NCBI GenBank assembly: GCA_021153325.1
Contig: JAGKTQ010000004.1
Span: 59,614-123,613 of the forward strand
Direction: 5' to 3'
From: Lachnospiraceae bacterium
GTDB lineage: Bacteria; Bacillota; Clostridia; Lachnospirales; Lachnospiraceae
DNA length: 64,000 bases
The notes beneath the pieces are model-generated. The model was given only the letters and a program-made list of their open reading frames with translations, ran no database searches and was not told the DNA's origin. A program made the translations under genes and the position numbers. This document shows positions 49,201-58,885 of this stretch, one piece after another (position 1 is the stretch's first letter; every line of letters begins with the position of its first letter).

Positions 49201-50802
49201 TTATTTGTTTTTCAAAGCTGCCTCTACGAATCCTTTAAATAATGGATGTGGTCTATTTGGTCTTGATTTTAATTCCGGATGTGCCTGTGTAGCAAGGAAG
49301 AACGGATGATCCGGAAGCTCACACATTTCTACAATACGTCCATCAGGAGAAAGACCGGATAATTTCATTCCTTTTTCTGTTAGAACGGCACGATAATCAT
49401 TATTTACTTCATAACGATGTCTGTGACGTTCGTATATGGTTTCTTCTCCATATAAGGAAAAGGCTTTGGAATCTTTATCAAGCACACAAGGATAAGAACC
49501 AAGTCTTAAAGTACCGCCGATATCCTCGACCCCATTCTGGTCAGGCATGAGTGCGATGACTGGATGGGTAGTAGCAGGATTTAATTCGATACTGTGTGCA
49601 TCGTTATAACCGATAACATTTCTTGCAAATTCTACAATGGAAAGCTGCATTCCTAAACATAAGCCAAGGAAAGGAACGTTATGAGTTCTTGCATAAGTAA
49701 TAGCTTTGATCTTACCTTCAATACCACGATCACCGAAGCCGCCAGGTACAAGAATACCATTTACGTCGCCCAAAAGCTCGTCCACATTTTCATCGGTAGC
49801 AGTCTCGGAATCGACCCATTTGATATTTACAGTTGCCTTATTGGAAATGCCACCATGTTTTAATGCTTCTACTACACTGATATAAGCATCGTGAAGTTGA
49901 ATATACTTTCCTACAAGAGCAATAGTAACTTCTTCCGTTGGTGTTCTTAAAGCATCGACCATGGAAGTCCAATCGGTTAAATCTGGTTCTGGACAATCTA
50001 AGTGGAGACATTCACATGCTACTTGTGCAAGGTGTTCTTTTTCCATTGCCAGAGGTGCTTCATACAAATATTCCACATCAAGATTTTGTAAAACGCGATT
50101 GTTTGGTACATTACAGAACAGAGCAATCTTATCCTTGATCTGCTGATCCAGCTCATGTTCACTTCGGCAAACGATAATGTCAGGCTGGATACCCATTCCC
50201 TGCAATTCTTTTACGCTTGCCTGCGTAGGTTTGGTTTTCATTTCTTGAGAAGCATGAAGGTACGGAATCAGAGTGACGTGGATCAAGATTGCATTTTCCC
50301 TGCCGACTTCATGCTGGAACTGACGAATGGATTCCAGGAATGGCTGGCTTTCAATATCGCCTACCGTTCCACCGACTTCAATGATAGCGATCCGTGTGTC
50401 TGAATCAGTAAAATTACGATAAAAACGGCTTTTGATTTCATTCGTAATATGAGGAATTACTTGAACAGTTCCTCCACCATAATCGCCTCGGCGTTCCTTT
50501 TGAAGAACAGACCAGTAAATTTTACCAGTAGTCACATTGGAATTTTTGTCAAGGCTCTCGTCAATAAATCTTTCATAGTGACCTAAATCAAGGTCAGTTT
50601 CAGCACCATCATCAGTAACGAATACTTCACCGTGCTGAATTGGGTTCATAGTTCCCGGATCAATATTAATATAAGGGTCGAATTTCTGCATGGTTACTTT
50701 ATAACCTCTTGCTTTTAAAAGTCTTCCCAATGATGCGGCTGTGATTCCTTTTCCGAGACCGGAAACCACACCGCCTGTTACAAATACATATTTTACAGCC
50801 AT
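49201..50802 (-). CDS. pyrG: CTP synthase
   Basis: A 533-residue enzyme that makes CTP from UTP, ATP and glutamine. The N-terminal synthetase domain starts Y-V-F-V-T-G-G-V-V-S-G-L-G-K-G (P-loop) and the C-terminal glutamine amidotransferase has the catalytic Cys in F-L-G-L-C-L-G-M-Q near residue 378 and the H-P-E triad part in A-H-P-E-L. The length is normal. A terminator-like hairpin in its leader suggests attenuation by nucleotide supply. Confidence 0.96.
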   Translation of the reverse strand: MAVKYVFVTGGVVSGLGKGITAASLGRLLKARGYKVTMQKFDPYINIDPGTMNPIQHGEVFVTDDGAETDLDLGHYERFIDESLDKNSNVTTGKIYWSVLQKERRGDYGGGTVQVIPHITNEIKSRFYRNFTDSDTRIAIIEVGGTVGDIESQPFLESIRQFQHEVGRENAILIHVTLIPYLHASQEMKTKPTQASVKELQGMGIQPDIIVCRSEHELDQQIKDKIALFCNVPNNRVLQNLDVEYLYEAPLAMEKEHLAQVACECLHLDCPEPDLTDWTSMVDALRTPTEEVTIALVGKYIQLHDAYISVVEALKHGGISNKATVNIKWVDSETATDENVDELLGDVNGILVPGGFGDRGIEGKIKAITYARTHNVPFLGLCLGMQLSIVEFARNVIGYNDAHSIELNPATTHPVIALMPDQNGVEDIGGTLRLGSYPCVLDKDSKAFSLYGEETIYERHRHRYEVNNDYRAVLTEKGMKLSGLSPDGRIVEMCELPDHPFFLATQAHPELKSRPNRPHPLFKGFVEAALKNK

Positions 50803-50820
50803 ATTAACTCCTTAAATAGC

Positions 50821-50858
50821 AAAAAAGGCGCTATGAACCCCCTGCTCATAGCGCCTTT
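50821..50858 (-). terminator. Attenuator-like hairpin in the pyrG leader
   Basis: On the minus strand AAAGGCGCTATGA pairs perfectly with TCATAGCGCCTTT (13 bp, 9-base loop), followed by T6. It lies between the pyrG promoter and its ribosome site (AAGGAG). Confidence 0.85.
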
Positions 50859-50872
50859 GCTTTGATAATTGG

Positions 50873-50901
50873 ATTTTAGCACCCGCTGTTTTGCATGTCA
50901 A
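50873..50901 (-). promoter_or_regulatory. pyrG promoter
   Basis: Minus strand: consensus TTGACA (50896-50901), 17 bases, TAAAAT (50873-50878). Transcription should start ~10 bases before the attenuator hairpin. Confidence 0.85.
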
Positions 50902-51003
50902 TAACATTTTTTGTATGGAATAATTAATAGCGATGTGCTAAAATAAAAAACGATATGTAAAAAATAAAAACAGTATTAAAAGGAAAGCGAACGGGACAAG
51001 ATT

Positions 51004-52479
51004 ATGAGAATAGGGTTTGATAATGAAAAGTATTTAAAGATGCAGTCAGAGCATATTGAAGAGAGAATTAGTAAATTCGGAGATAAATTATATTTGGAGT
51101 TCGGCGGTAAATTATTCGATGATTATCATGCATCAAGAGTATTGCCGGGATTTGAGCCGGATAGCAAACTGCGTATGCTCATGAAGCTTTCCGATAGAGC
51201 AGAAATTGTCATCGTAATCAGTGCGGCTGATATTGAAAAAAATAAAATACGTGGTGATCTGGGCATTACTTATGATGAAGATGTACAAAGATTGATGAAG
51301 GAATTTGAAAGCCGGGGATTGTATGTTGGAAGTGTAGTTCTGACACATTATGCTGGTCAGACCCGTGCTGTTGAATTTAAAGAAAAATTAGAGAAGAAGA
51401 ATGTAAAAGTATATTTGCATTATGCTATTGAAGGTTATCCTTCTAATATTCCATTGATCGTCAGTGATGAAGGATATGGAAAAAACGAATATATCGAAAC
51501 AACAAGACCATTGGTCGTTATTACTGCACCGGGACCAGGAAGCGGAAAGATGGCAACCTGCTTATCACAGCTGTATCATGATAATAAAAGAGGAATCAAA
51601 GCCGGATATGCGAAATATGAAACATTCCCGATCTGGAACATTCCGTTGAAACATCCGATCAATCTTGCTTATGAAGCGGCAACAGCAGATTTGAATGATG
51701 TCAATATGATCGATCCGTTCCATTTGGAAGCATATGGAGAGACTACGGTCAATTATAATCGAGATATTGAGATCTTTCCTGTATTGAATGCCATTTTTGA
51801 AGGTATTTATGGTGAAAATCCGTACAAGTCTCCTACCGATATGGGCGTTAATATGGCAGGAAACTGTATCATTGATGATGAAGCATGTAGAGATGCTTCT
51901 TATATGGAGATTATCCGTCGTTATTATACGGCAATGAATGATGTGATCAAAGGTAAGGCAAAAGAGAATGATGTTTATAAGATTGAACTTCTTATGAAAC
52001 AGGCTAAGATCACAACAGATGATAGAAAAGTAACCGTTGCAGCAAAGAAACGCGAAGCAGAACTTGGTGTACCTACTGCAGCAATCGAGCTTGCAGATGG
52101 TACTATTATTACATCCAAGACAACAGATCTGCTTGGAGCATCTGCAGCATTATTGTTAAATGCTTTGAAATATCTTGGAGAAGTTGATAGTGAAGAGCAT
52201 TTGATCTCACCGGAAGCGATCGAACCGATCCAGGAATTAAAGACAAAATATCTTGGCGGCAAAAATCCACGTCTTCATACCGATGAAGTGCTGATCGCTC
52301 TTTCTGTTTCTGCATTACAGAATCCAAATGCAAGAAAGGCATTAGAACAGCTTCCTAAATTAAAGGGATGTCAGGTACATACTTCAGTCATGCTTTCTGA
52401 GGTAGATATCAGAACCTTTAAGAGACTTGGTGTAGATTTGACAAGTGAACCGGTCATGAAGGGGAGCAGTAATATTTAA
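51004..52479 (+). CDS. DUF1846 family protein
   Basis: A 491-residue cytoplasmic protein with the DUF1846 start (G-F-D-N-E-K-Y-L...Q-S-E-H-I) and the G-P-G-P-G-S-G-K-M-A-T-C P-loop-like motif near residue 178. The family is conserved in Firmicutes and Actinobacteria, and its biochemical role is not established. It is a single gene with a GGACAAG region upstream; pyrG diverges from it. Confidence 0.92.
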   Translation: MRIGFDNEKYLKMQSEHIEERISKFGDKLYLEFGGKLFDDYHASRVLPGFEPDSKLRMLMKLSDRAEIVIVISAADIEKNKIRGDLGITYDEDVQRLMKEFESRGLYVGSVVLTHYAGQTRAVEFKEKLEKKNVKVYLHYAIEGYPSNIPLIVSDEGYGKNEYIETTRPLVVITAPGPGSGKMATCLSQLYHDNKRGIKAGYAKYETFPIWNIPLKHPINLAYEAATADLNDVNMIDPFHLEAYGETTVNYNRDIEIFPVLNAIFEGIYGENPYKSPTDMGVNMAGNCIIDDEACRDASYMEIIRRYYTAMNDVIKGKAKENDVYKIELLMKQAKITTDDRKVTVAAKKREAELGVPTAAIELADGTIITSKTTDLLGASAALLLNALKYLGEVDSEEHLISPEAIEPIQELKTKYLGGKNPRLHTDEVLIALSVSALQNPNARKALEQLPKLKGCQVHTSVMLSEVDIRTFKRLGVDLTSEPVMKGSSNI

Positions 52480-52568
52480 GTAATAGATTGCACGTTATAT
52501 TGAAAAATATATTTTGAAAAACTTTAGAAATCTTTTATAGTTGTGTTCATATTTTCACAAATACGTTA

Positions 52569-52597
52569 TTGATTAAAGGGAAAGCTATCTTTATAAT
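52569..52597 (+). promoter_or_regulatory. ftsH promoter
   Basis: TTGATT (52569-52574), a 17-base spacer and a perfect TATAAT (52592-52597), about 60 bases before the ftsH start. Confidence 0.8.
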
Positions 52598-52659
52598 TAA
52601 AAGAAGTAATTTGGAAAAGAGAATTTAATATAAATTCGTGCAAAAGAATGGAGATTCCT

Positions 52660-54849
52660 ATGGACAATAACAATGTAAATAATTATAACAATGGGAATGG
52701 TTATAATAATGGGGGCGGAAACGGCGGCCCTAACGGTCCGGGAAAAGGTGGACCCGGAAATAACGGACAGAGTCCAAAAAAATCAAATGTATTACTTTTT
52801 TTAATTGCCTCTTTAGTTACTCTTTTATTGATGAGCTATTTTATGAAGCTTCTGACAGGAGGAACGGAGAAGGAAATTACTTATAGTGAATTTATTAGTA
52901 TGGTAGAAGAGGGAAAGGTAGAAAGTGTACAGATTACCTCTGACCTTATTAATATATATCCGGTGCAGGAAAATAAAGGCATTTATGGAACTCCGTCTGT
53001 TACTTATTATACAGGAAAAGTTGAAGATGATGATACGTTGACTAAACGGCTTTTGGCGAAAGATGTAGAAGTCAGTGGTGAGGTGCAGGACAATTCTGGG
53101 ATACTCATGTCGATTCTTTTGACCTATGTATTACCGCTTGCTTTAGTATGGATATTACTCAGCTTTTTAATGAAAAAGGTTTCCGGTGGCAGTGGACCTA
53201 TGGGAGTAGGAAAATCTACGGCAAAGGTATACGTCCAGAAAGAAACTGGAATTACTTTTAAAGATGTTGCTGGTGAAGATGAAGCAAAAGAATCTTTGCA
53301 AGAGGTTGTAGACTTTTTGCACAATCCGGGAAGATATAGCAAGATCGGTGCAAAACTGCCGAAAGGTGCATTGCTTGTAGGACCTCCTGGAACAGGTAAG
53401 ACATTGCTTGCAAAAGCAGTTGCCGGTGAAGCCGGAGTGCCATTTTTCTCTCTGACAGGTTCTGATTTTATTGAATTGTATGTTGGTGTTGGTGCTTCCC
53501 GTGTAAGGGATTTATTTAAAGAAGCAAGTAAAAATGCTCCTTGTATTGTTTTTATCGACGAAATTGATGCCATTGGACGAAGCCGTGATTCCAAATACGG
53601 CGGTGGAAACGAAGAACGTGAGCAGACTTTGAACCAGTTGCTTTCTGAAATGGATGGTTTCGATACTTCCAAAGGTATCTTGATCCTGGGCGCAACAAAC
53701 AGACCTGAAATTCTGGATAAAGCGCTGCTTCGTCCAGGACGTTTTGATAGAAGAATTATTGTAGATAAGCCGGATTTAAAAGGCCGTGTAGAAATTTTAA
53801 AAGTACATGCCAAGGATGTATTGATGGATGACAGCGTGGATCTGGAAGCCATTGCACTTGCAACAAGTGGTGCAGTAGGTTCTGATCTTGCCAATATGAT
53901 CAATGAAGCAGCAATCAATGCAGTAAAAGAAGGCAGAAATTGCGTATGCCAGAAAGATTTATTTGAGGCAGTAGAACAGGTACTTGTCGGTAAGGAAAAG
54001 AAAGATCGGATTATGAGCAAGGAAGAAAGAAGAATCGTTTCCTACCATGAGATCGGTCATGCACTTACAAGTGCCCTTCAGAAAAATTCCGAGCCTGTTC
54101 AGAAAATTACGATTGTACCAAGAACGATGGGTGCACTTGGTTACGTTATGAATGTGCCGGAAGAAGAAAAATATCTGAACACAGAAGCAGAACTTCGGGA
54201 TATGCTTGTGAGTCTTGTTGCGGGACGTGCGGCAGAGGAAATTGTGTTTGAGACTGTTACAACGGGTGCTGCTAATGATATCGAAAAGGCTACAGGTATT
54301 GCCCGCGCCATGGTCACTCAGTATGGTATGAGCAAACGATTTGGTCTGATTGGTTTGGAGTCAGTTGAAAGTAAGTATTTGGATGGCAGAACGGTCATGA
54401 ACTGCAGTGATGTAACAGCAGCCGATGTAGATACGGAAGTGATGGAAATTTTGAAAGAAAGCTATGAAAAGGCAAAAGCATTGCTTCTCGATAACAGAGA
54501 ACTCATGGATAAACTTGCAGAATTTCTGATTGAAAAAGAAACTATCACCGGTAAAGAGTTCATGGAAATCTTCCGTCGTGAAAAAGGTATTCCTGAACCG
54601 GAAGAAAAGAAGCCGGAAGAAAAAAATATAGGCGAAAGTAAGACAGAAGAAACCGTTACAGTAGAGGAAGGAAAACAGCGGTCACCAGATAACCGCCAGC
54701 AGGATGATTCTCTGCACAATGGACAGCAAAGCACAGATTCTTATGTAGGACAGAATATAAATCATACAGTGGATGAGCCTTTAGGACGTTTTTCACAGGC
54801 TCCGTCCGGGCTGGAACATCAGGTACATTTACCTTCAGACGATAAATAA
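52660..54849 (+). CDS. ftsH: ATP-dependent membrane zinc protease FtsH
   Basis: A 729-residue AAA+ protease. After an Asn/Gly/Pro-rich N-terminal tail (~40 residues) there are TM1, an extracytoplasmic loop, TM2 near 155, the AAA domain (Walker A G-P-P-G-T-G-K-T near 242, Walker B I-V-F-I-D-E-I-D, second-region-of-homology Arg in R-P-G-R-F-D-R) and the zinc protease domain with H-E-I-G-H near 462. It degrades membrane and regulatory proteins. The start at 52660 has GGAG 6 bases upstream; the ATG at 52648 overlaps that site. The C-terminal tail (~90 residues past the protease, Glu/Lys- then Gln-rich) is longer than usual and probably disordered. Confidence 0.95.
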   Translation: MDNNNVNNYNNGNGYNNGGGNGGPNGPGKGGPGNNGQSPKKSNVLLFLIASLVTLLLMSYFMKLLTGGTEKEITYSEFISMVEEGKVESVQITSDLINIYPVQENKGIYGTPSVTYYTGKVEDDDTLTKRLLAKDVEVSGEVQDNSGILMSILLTYVLPLALVWILLSFLMKKVSGGSGPMGVGKSTAKVYVQKETGITFKDVAGEDEAKESLQEVVDFLHNPGRYSKIGAKLPKGALLVGPPGTGKTLLAKAVAGEAGVPFFSLTGSDFIELYVGVGASRVRDLFKEASKNAPCIVFIDEIDAIGRSRDSKYGGGNEEREQTLNQLLSEMDGFDTSKGILILGATNRPEILDKALLRPGRFDRRIIVDKPDLKGRVEILKVHAKDVLMDDSVDLEAIALATSGAVGSDLANMINEAAINAVKEGRNCVCQKDLFEAVEQVLVGKEKKDRIMSKEERRIVSYHEIGHALTSALQKNSEPVQKITIVPRTMGALGYVMNVPEEEKYLNTEAELRDMLVSLVAGRAAEEIVFETVTTGAANDIEKATGIARAMVTQYGMSKRFGLIGLESVESKYLDGRTVMNCSDVTAADVDTEVMEILKESYEKAKALLLDNRELMDKLAEFLIEKETITGKEFMEIFRREKGIPEPEEKKPEEKNIGESKTEETVTVEEGKQRSPDNRQQDDSLHNGQQSTDSYVGQNINHTVDEPLGRFSQAPSGLEHQVHLPSDDK

Positions 54850-54855
54850 AGAAAT

Positions 54856-54892
54856 AAAAAAGATTCTATGAATTACGCATAGAATCTTTTTT
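54856..54892 (+). terminator. Rho-independent terminator of ftsH
   Basis: AAAAAAGATTCTATG pairs perfectly with CATAGAATCTTTTTT around a 7-base loop. Confidence 0.92.
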
Positions 54893-54909
54893 AAAATAAA
54901 GGAATTTTT

Positions 54910-56775
54910 ATGTTTAATTTTGAAGAAGAATTAAAAAAACTCCCGAAAAATCCAGGAGTATATATAATGAGAGATGCGAACGATACTATTATTTACGTGG
55001 GAAAAGCAATTAATCTGCATAATAGAGTACGTTCCTATTTTCGTAAAAATATCGGGCGTGGACCACAGATTGATAAAATGGTAACGCTGATTGCCCGCTT
55101 TGAATATATTGTGACAGATTCAGAATTGGAAGCCCTTGTGCTTGAAAATAATCTGATCAAAGAATATAGTCCGAAGTATAATACAATGTTAAAGGATGAT
55201 AAGACATATCCTTATATTAAAGTCACAGTTGGGGAAGACTATCCAAGAGTGTTGTTTTCCAGACAGATGAAAAAAGACAAATCAAAGTATTTTGGTCCTT
55301 TTACGAGTGCGGGAGCCGTAAAGGATACGATAGAACTGATCAATAAGCTCTATCAGCTAAGGACTTGTAATCGAAATTTGCCGAAGGACATTGGTAATGA
55401 CAGACCTTGTTTGAATTACCATATTAAGCAATGCTTAGCGCCTTGCCAAAATTATGTTTCCAAGGAGCAATATGCGGAACAGGTTGCAAAAGCTTTGGAG
55501 TTTTTGAATGGAAAATATGATGTTATCTTAAAAGATTTGGAACAGAAGATGTTTGCTGCCTCTGAAAATATGGAGTTTGAAGAGGCTATTCGCTATCGCG
55601 ATCTATACAATAGTGTCAAACAGGTATCACAGAAGCAGAAGATTACCGATAGTGATATGGAAGATAAAGACATCATTGCTTTAGCGAAAGATGAAAACGA
55701 TGCCATTGTGCAAGTGTTTTTTGTGCGTGGCGGAAAGCTGATAGGAAGAGAACATTTTCATATGACACATGTGTCAGGTACGCCGTCTGCACAGATCCTT
55801 CTGGATTTTGTGAAGCAATTTTATGCAGGGACACCATTTATCCCTAAAGAATTAATGCTTCAGGAGGAAATTGAGGATACAGAGATCTTAGAGAAATGGT
55901 TGACCGGAAAAAGAGGAAGCAGGGTCTACATTCGCGTACCAAAGAAAGGAACAAAAGAAAAATTAGTGGAGCTTGCAGCACAAAATGCTCGCCTGGTACT
56001 TAGTCAGGATAGAGAGAAGATCAAAAGAGAAGAAGGACGTACTATCGGAGCGGCAAAGGAAATTGCTGCACTTTTAGGAATTGACAGGATTAATCGTATG
56101 GAGGCTTTTGATATTTCCAATATTAGCGGATTTGCAAATGTGGGTTCCATGGTAGTATATGAACAGGGAAAACCGAAACGGAGTGATTACCGCAAGTTTA
56201 AAATAAAGACTGTTTCCGGACCGGATGACTATGCCTGCATGAAGGAAGTATTGACAAGACGTTTTGTACACGGAATGGAGGAACAGAAGGAATTAGACGA
56301 AAAAGAGCTGGAAAAGGAATTTGGCAGTTTTACAAAATTCCCGGATCTGCTTTTAATGGACGGTGGAAGAGGACAAGTAAATATTGCACTGGAGGTTTTA
56401 AACGAGCTTCATATCAATATACCAGTGTGCGGTATGGTAAAAGATGATAATCACCGGACAAGAGGTTTGTATTACAATAATGTAGAAATTCCGATAGACA
56501 GACATAGTGAAGGATTCAAGCTTATTACGCGTATTCAGGATGAAGCGCACCGCTTTGCGATTGAATATCATCGTTCTTTAAGAAGTAAGACACAGGTGAA
56601 ATCCGTGCTAGATGATATACCGGGAGTAGGTCCTGCCAGACGAAAGGCGCTGATGAAAGCGTTCAAGTCTATTGATGATATTAAGAGCGCATCGGCAGAG
56701 GAATTAATGGAAAAAGCAGGGCTTCCTCAAAACACGGCGGAGGAGATTTATACGTTTTTCCACCAAAAAGGATAA
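54910..56775 (+). CDS. uvrC: UvrABC excinuclease subunit C
   Basis: A 621-residue nucleotide-excision-repair nuclease. In order: GIY-YIG domain (P-G-V-Y-I-M-R-D near residue 14, I-Y-V-G-K-A), UvrB-interacting UVR motif (F-E-E-A-I-R-Y-R-D) near 210, the second nuclease domain (F-D-I-S-N-I-S-G, M-D-G-G-R-G-Q-V) near 400-480 and a tandem HhH region (D-D-I-P-G-V-G-P-A-R-R) at the C-terminus. It cuts on both sides of a DNA lesion marked by UvrA and UvrB. Confidence 0.96.
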   Translation: MFNFEEELKKLPKNPGVYIMRDANDTIIYVGKAINLHNRVRSYFRKNIGRGPQIDKMVTLIARFEYIVTDSELEALVLENNLIKEYSPKYNTMLKDDKTYPYIKVTVGEDYPRVLFSRQMKKDKSKYFGPFTSAGAVKDTIELINKLYQLRTCNRNLPKDIGNDRPCLNYHIKQCLAPCQNYVSKEQYAEQVAKALEFLNGKYDVILKDLEQKMFAASENMEFEEAIRYRDLYNSVKQVSQKQKITDSDMEDKDIIALAKDENDAIVQVFFVRGGKLIGREHFHMTHVSGTPSAQILLDFVKQFYAGTPFIPKELMLQEEIEDTEILEKWLTGKRGSRVYIRVPKKGTKEKLVELAAQNARLVLSQDREKIKREEGRTIGAAKEIAALLGIDRINRMEAFDISNISGFANVGSMVVYEQGKPKRSDYRKFKIKTVSGPDDYACMKEVLTRRFVHGMEEQKELDEKELEKEFGSFTKFPDLLLMDGGRGQVNIALEVLNELHINIPVCGMVKDDNHRTRGLYYNNVEIPIDRHSEGFKLITRIQDEAHRFAIEYHRSLRSKTQVKSVLDDIPGVGPARRKALMKAFKSIDDIKSASAEELMEKAGLPQNTAEEIYTFFHQKG

Positions 56776-56797
56776 GCGAGCCATAGTAACTCTTTTG

Positions 56798-56826
56798 TTG
56801 ATATTGAATTATTGGTATGTTAAAAT
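56798..56826 (+). promoter_or_regulatory. Promoter of the hprK operon
   Basis: TTGATA (56798-56803), 17 bases, TAAAAT (56821-56826), ahead of hprK. Confidence 0.75.
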
Positions 56827-56941
56827 GAAAGAATAATCATGAGAAAAATTCGCAAGACTTTTTTGAGAATGAAGCAGGCAGGAGATAGTGCATGTCTGTT
56901 GATATTTATATATAAAAACAACAAGAAAAGAGGAGCGGGAT

Positions 56942-57883
56942 ATGGCAAGTGTAAAATTAAGCAAGGTCATCGAAAAGATGAAATTGGTAAACTTGACACC
57001 GGATATTGATATTACGAATATTCGGATTACTCAGCCGGATATTAATAGACCGGCGTTGCAGATGACAGGATTTTTTGCTCATTTTGATGCAACACGTCTG
57101 CAAATTATCGGTTTTGTTGAATATACTTATATGGAAGGAATGACAGTAGAGCAGAGGGAAGAGATTTATACAAAATTACTTTCCTTTGATATTCCGGCAA
57201 TTGTCTACTGCCGTGATCTGCAGCCAGATGAGCTTTTCTTGCAAAAAGCAAATGAACATGGTGTTCCGGTATTTTCTACCAAAATGTCAACTTCTGATTT
57301 TATGGCAGAAATTATCCGTTGGCTAAATGTAAAGCTGGCACCTTGTATTTCGGTACATGGTGTATTGGTGGATGTCTATGGTGAAGGTGTACTGATCACT
57401 GGTGAAAGTGGAATTGGTAAATCAGAAGCAGCATTGGAGTTGATCAAGAGAGGTCATCGTCTTGTAACAGATGATGTAGTAGAAATCCGAAAAGTCAGCG
57501 ATGATACATTGATCGGAAGTGCACCGGATATTACAAAGCATTTTATTGAGCTTCGTGGTATTGGTATTGTGGATGTAAAAGCATTATACGGTGTTTCCAG
57601 TGTTAAGGATACACAGGGAATTGACCTTGTTATCAAATTGGAAGATTGGGACAAAGACAAAGAATATGATAGACTTGGTCTGGAAGAAGAGTATACGGAA
57701 TATCTTGGTAATAAAGTAGTATGCCATAGTATACCGATTCGTCCTGGACGTAATCTTGCAATCATTTGTGAATCTGCTGCTGTTAATCATAGACAGAAGA
57801 AGATGGGTTATAATGCTGCACAGGAATTGTACTCCAGAGTACAAAATTCTTTAGCACGCAAACGGGATGATGACGAAGAATAA
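56942..57883 (+). CDS. hprK: HPr kinase/phosphorylase
   Basis: A 313-residue bifunctional enzyme that phosphorylates and dephosphorylates Ser46 of HPr, the key step of carbon catabolite control in Firmicutes. The C-terminal catalytic domain has the Walker A G-E-S-G-I-G-K-S-E near residue 157, D-D-V-V-E, and the HPrK signature E-L-R-G-I-G-I-V-D near 205. It leads the glk-murB-rapZ-whiA-HPr run, and a fitting target, an HPr paralogue with Ser46, is encoded 4 kb downstream. Confidence 0.95.
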   Translation: MASVKLSKVIEKMKLVNLTPDIDITNIRITQPDINRPALQMTGFFAHFDATRLQIIGFVEYTYMEGMTVEQREEIYTKLLSFDIPAIVYCRDLQPDELFLQKANEHGVPVFSTKMSTSDFMAEIIRWLNVKLAPCISVHGVLVDVYGEGVLITGESGIGKSEAALELIKRGHRLVTDDVVEIRKVSDDTLIGSAPDITKHFIELRGIGIVDVKALYGVSSVKDTQGIDLVIKLEDWDKDKEYDRLGLEEEYTEYLGNKVVCHSIPIRPGRNLAIICESAAVNHRQKKMGYNAAQELYSRVQNSLARKRDDDEE

Positions 57884-57928
57884 AATATCATATTTAAAAT
57901 TACAGAAGTTGAAAGGAGTATATACAAA

Positions 57929-58864
57929 ATGAGTCAGTATGTGTTTGGAGTAGATATCGGTGGTACAACAGTAAAAATGGGACTTTTTGAGTCAGATGGG
58001 AACTTGCTTGATAAATGGGAAATCCCTACAAGAACTGAAAATAGTGGTGAGGCAATTTTACCGGATGTTGCAGAAAGTATCAAAGCGAAAATGAGCGAAA
58101 AAAATATTGCTAAGGATGATGTGGCAGGTGTTGGAATCGGAGCTCCGGGACCAATTGATTCTGAAGGCGTCGTACATGTGGCAGTAAATCTTGGCTGGGG
58201 CGTATTTAATGTGAGTGAGACACTTTCCGGACTTTTGGATGGTATGTTAGTAAAAGCCGGAAATGATGCAAATGTTGCAGCACTTGGTGAAATGTGGAAA
58301 GGCGGCGGACAGGGTTATAAAAATATGGTTGCCGTTACACTTGGAACCGGCGTAGGCGGTGGTATCATCATCAATGGAGAGATCTTAAGCGGAGCCGGTG
58401 GAGCTGCCGGAGAGATCGGGCATATTCATGTAGAAGATGACGAAGCGGATTTTTGTGGATGCAAAAATCAGGGATGTTTGGAACAGTACGCTTCTGCAAC
58501 CGGAGTTGTTCGTCTTGCAAAGAGAAAACTGATGGGTGATGAAGAAAGTATTTTAAGAGATGGTGAGTTAAGTGCAAAAGCTGTATTTGATGCAGTAAAA
58601 GCAGGAGATAAAGTTGCTATTTGGGTTGCAGAACAGTTCGGATATTACCTTGGAAAAGGACTTTCCGCCATTGCTGCAGTAGTAAACCCGGAAGCTTTTG
58701 TTATCGGTGGAGGTGTTTCCAAAGCAGGAGAAGTACTTTTTGAGTATATTAAACCATACTATAAAAAATATGTATTCCATGCGAGCAGAGATGTTGAGTT
58801 CAAATTAGCTACGCTTGGAAATGATGCCGGAATTTATGGTGCGGCAAAAATGGTTTTAGACTAA
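57929..58864 (+). CDS. ROK-family glucokinase
   Basis: A 311-residue sugar kinase that phosphorylates glucose with ATP. It has the ATP motif D-I-G-G-T-T-V-K near residue 8, the catalytic Asp in G-N-D-A-N-V near 112, T-L-G-T-G-V-G-G-G, E-I-G-H and the zinc-binding C-G-C-K-N-Q-G-C-L-E near residue 178. Other ROK substrates (N-acetylmannosamine, fructose) are possible. It follows hprK in the same operon. Confidence 0.92.
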   Translation: MSQYVFGVDIGGTTVKMGLFESDGNLLDKWEIPTRTENSGEAILPDVAESIKAKMSEKNIAKDDVAGVGIGAPGPIDSEGVVHVAVNLGWGVFNVSETLSGLLDGMLVKAGNDANVAALGEMWKGGGQGYKNMVAVTLGTGVGGGIIINGEILSGAGGAAGEIGHIHVEDDEADFCGCKNQGCLEQYASATGVVRLAKRKLMGDEESILRDGELSAKAVFDAVKAGDKVAIWVAEQFGYYLGKGLSAIAAVVNPEAFVIGGGVSKAGEVLFEYIKPYYKKYVFHASRDVEFKLATLGNDAGIYGAAKMVLD

Positions 58865-58885
58865 AAAAAGAAGATGTAGGTGCAT

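Noticed and set aside
50803..50901. Bacillus-type CTP-sensing reiterative transcription at pyrG
   Set aside because: The expected start region is not GGGC, so the known mechanism cannot be claimed although the hairpin is real.
53124..54020. A 298-residue open frame on the minus strand
   Set aside because: It lies wholly inside ftsH, has no ribosome site or recognisable domain, and its Ser/Pro-rich composition is typical of a frame opposite a strong gene.
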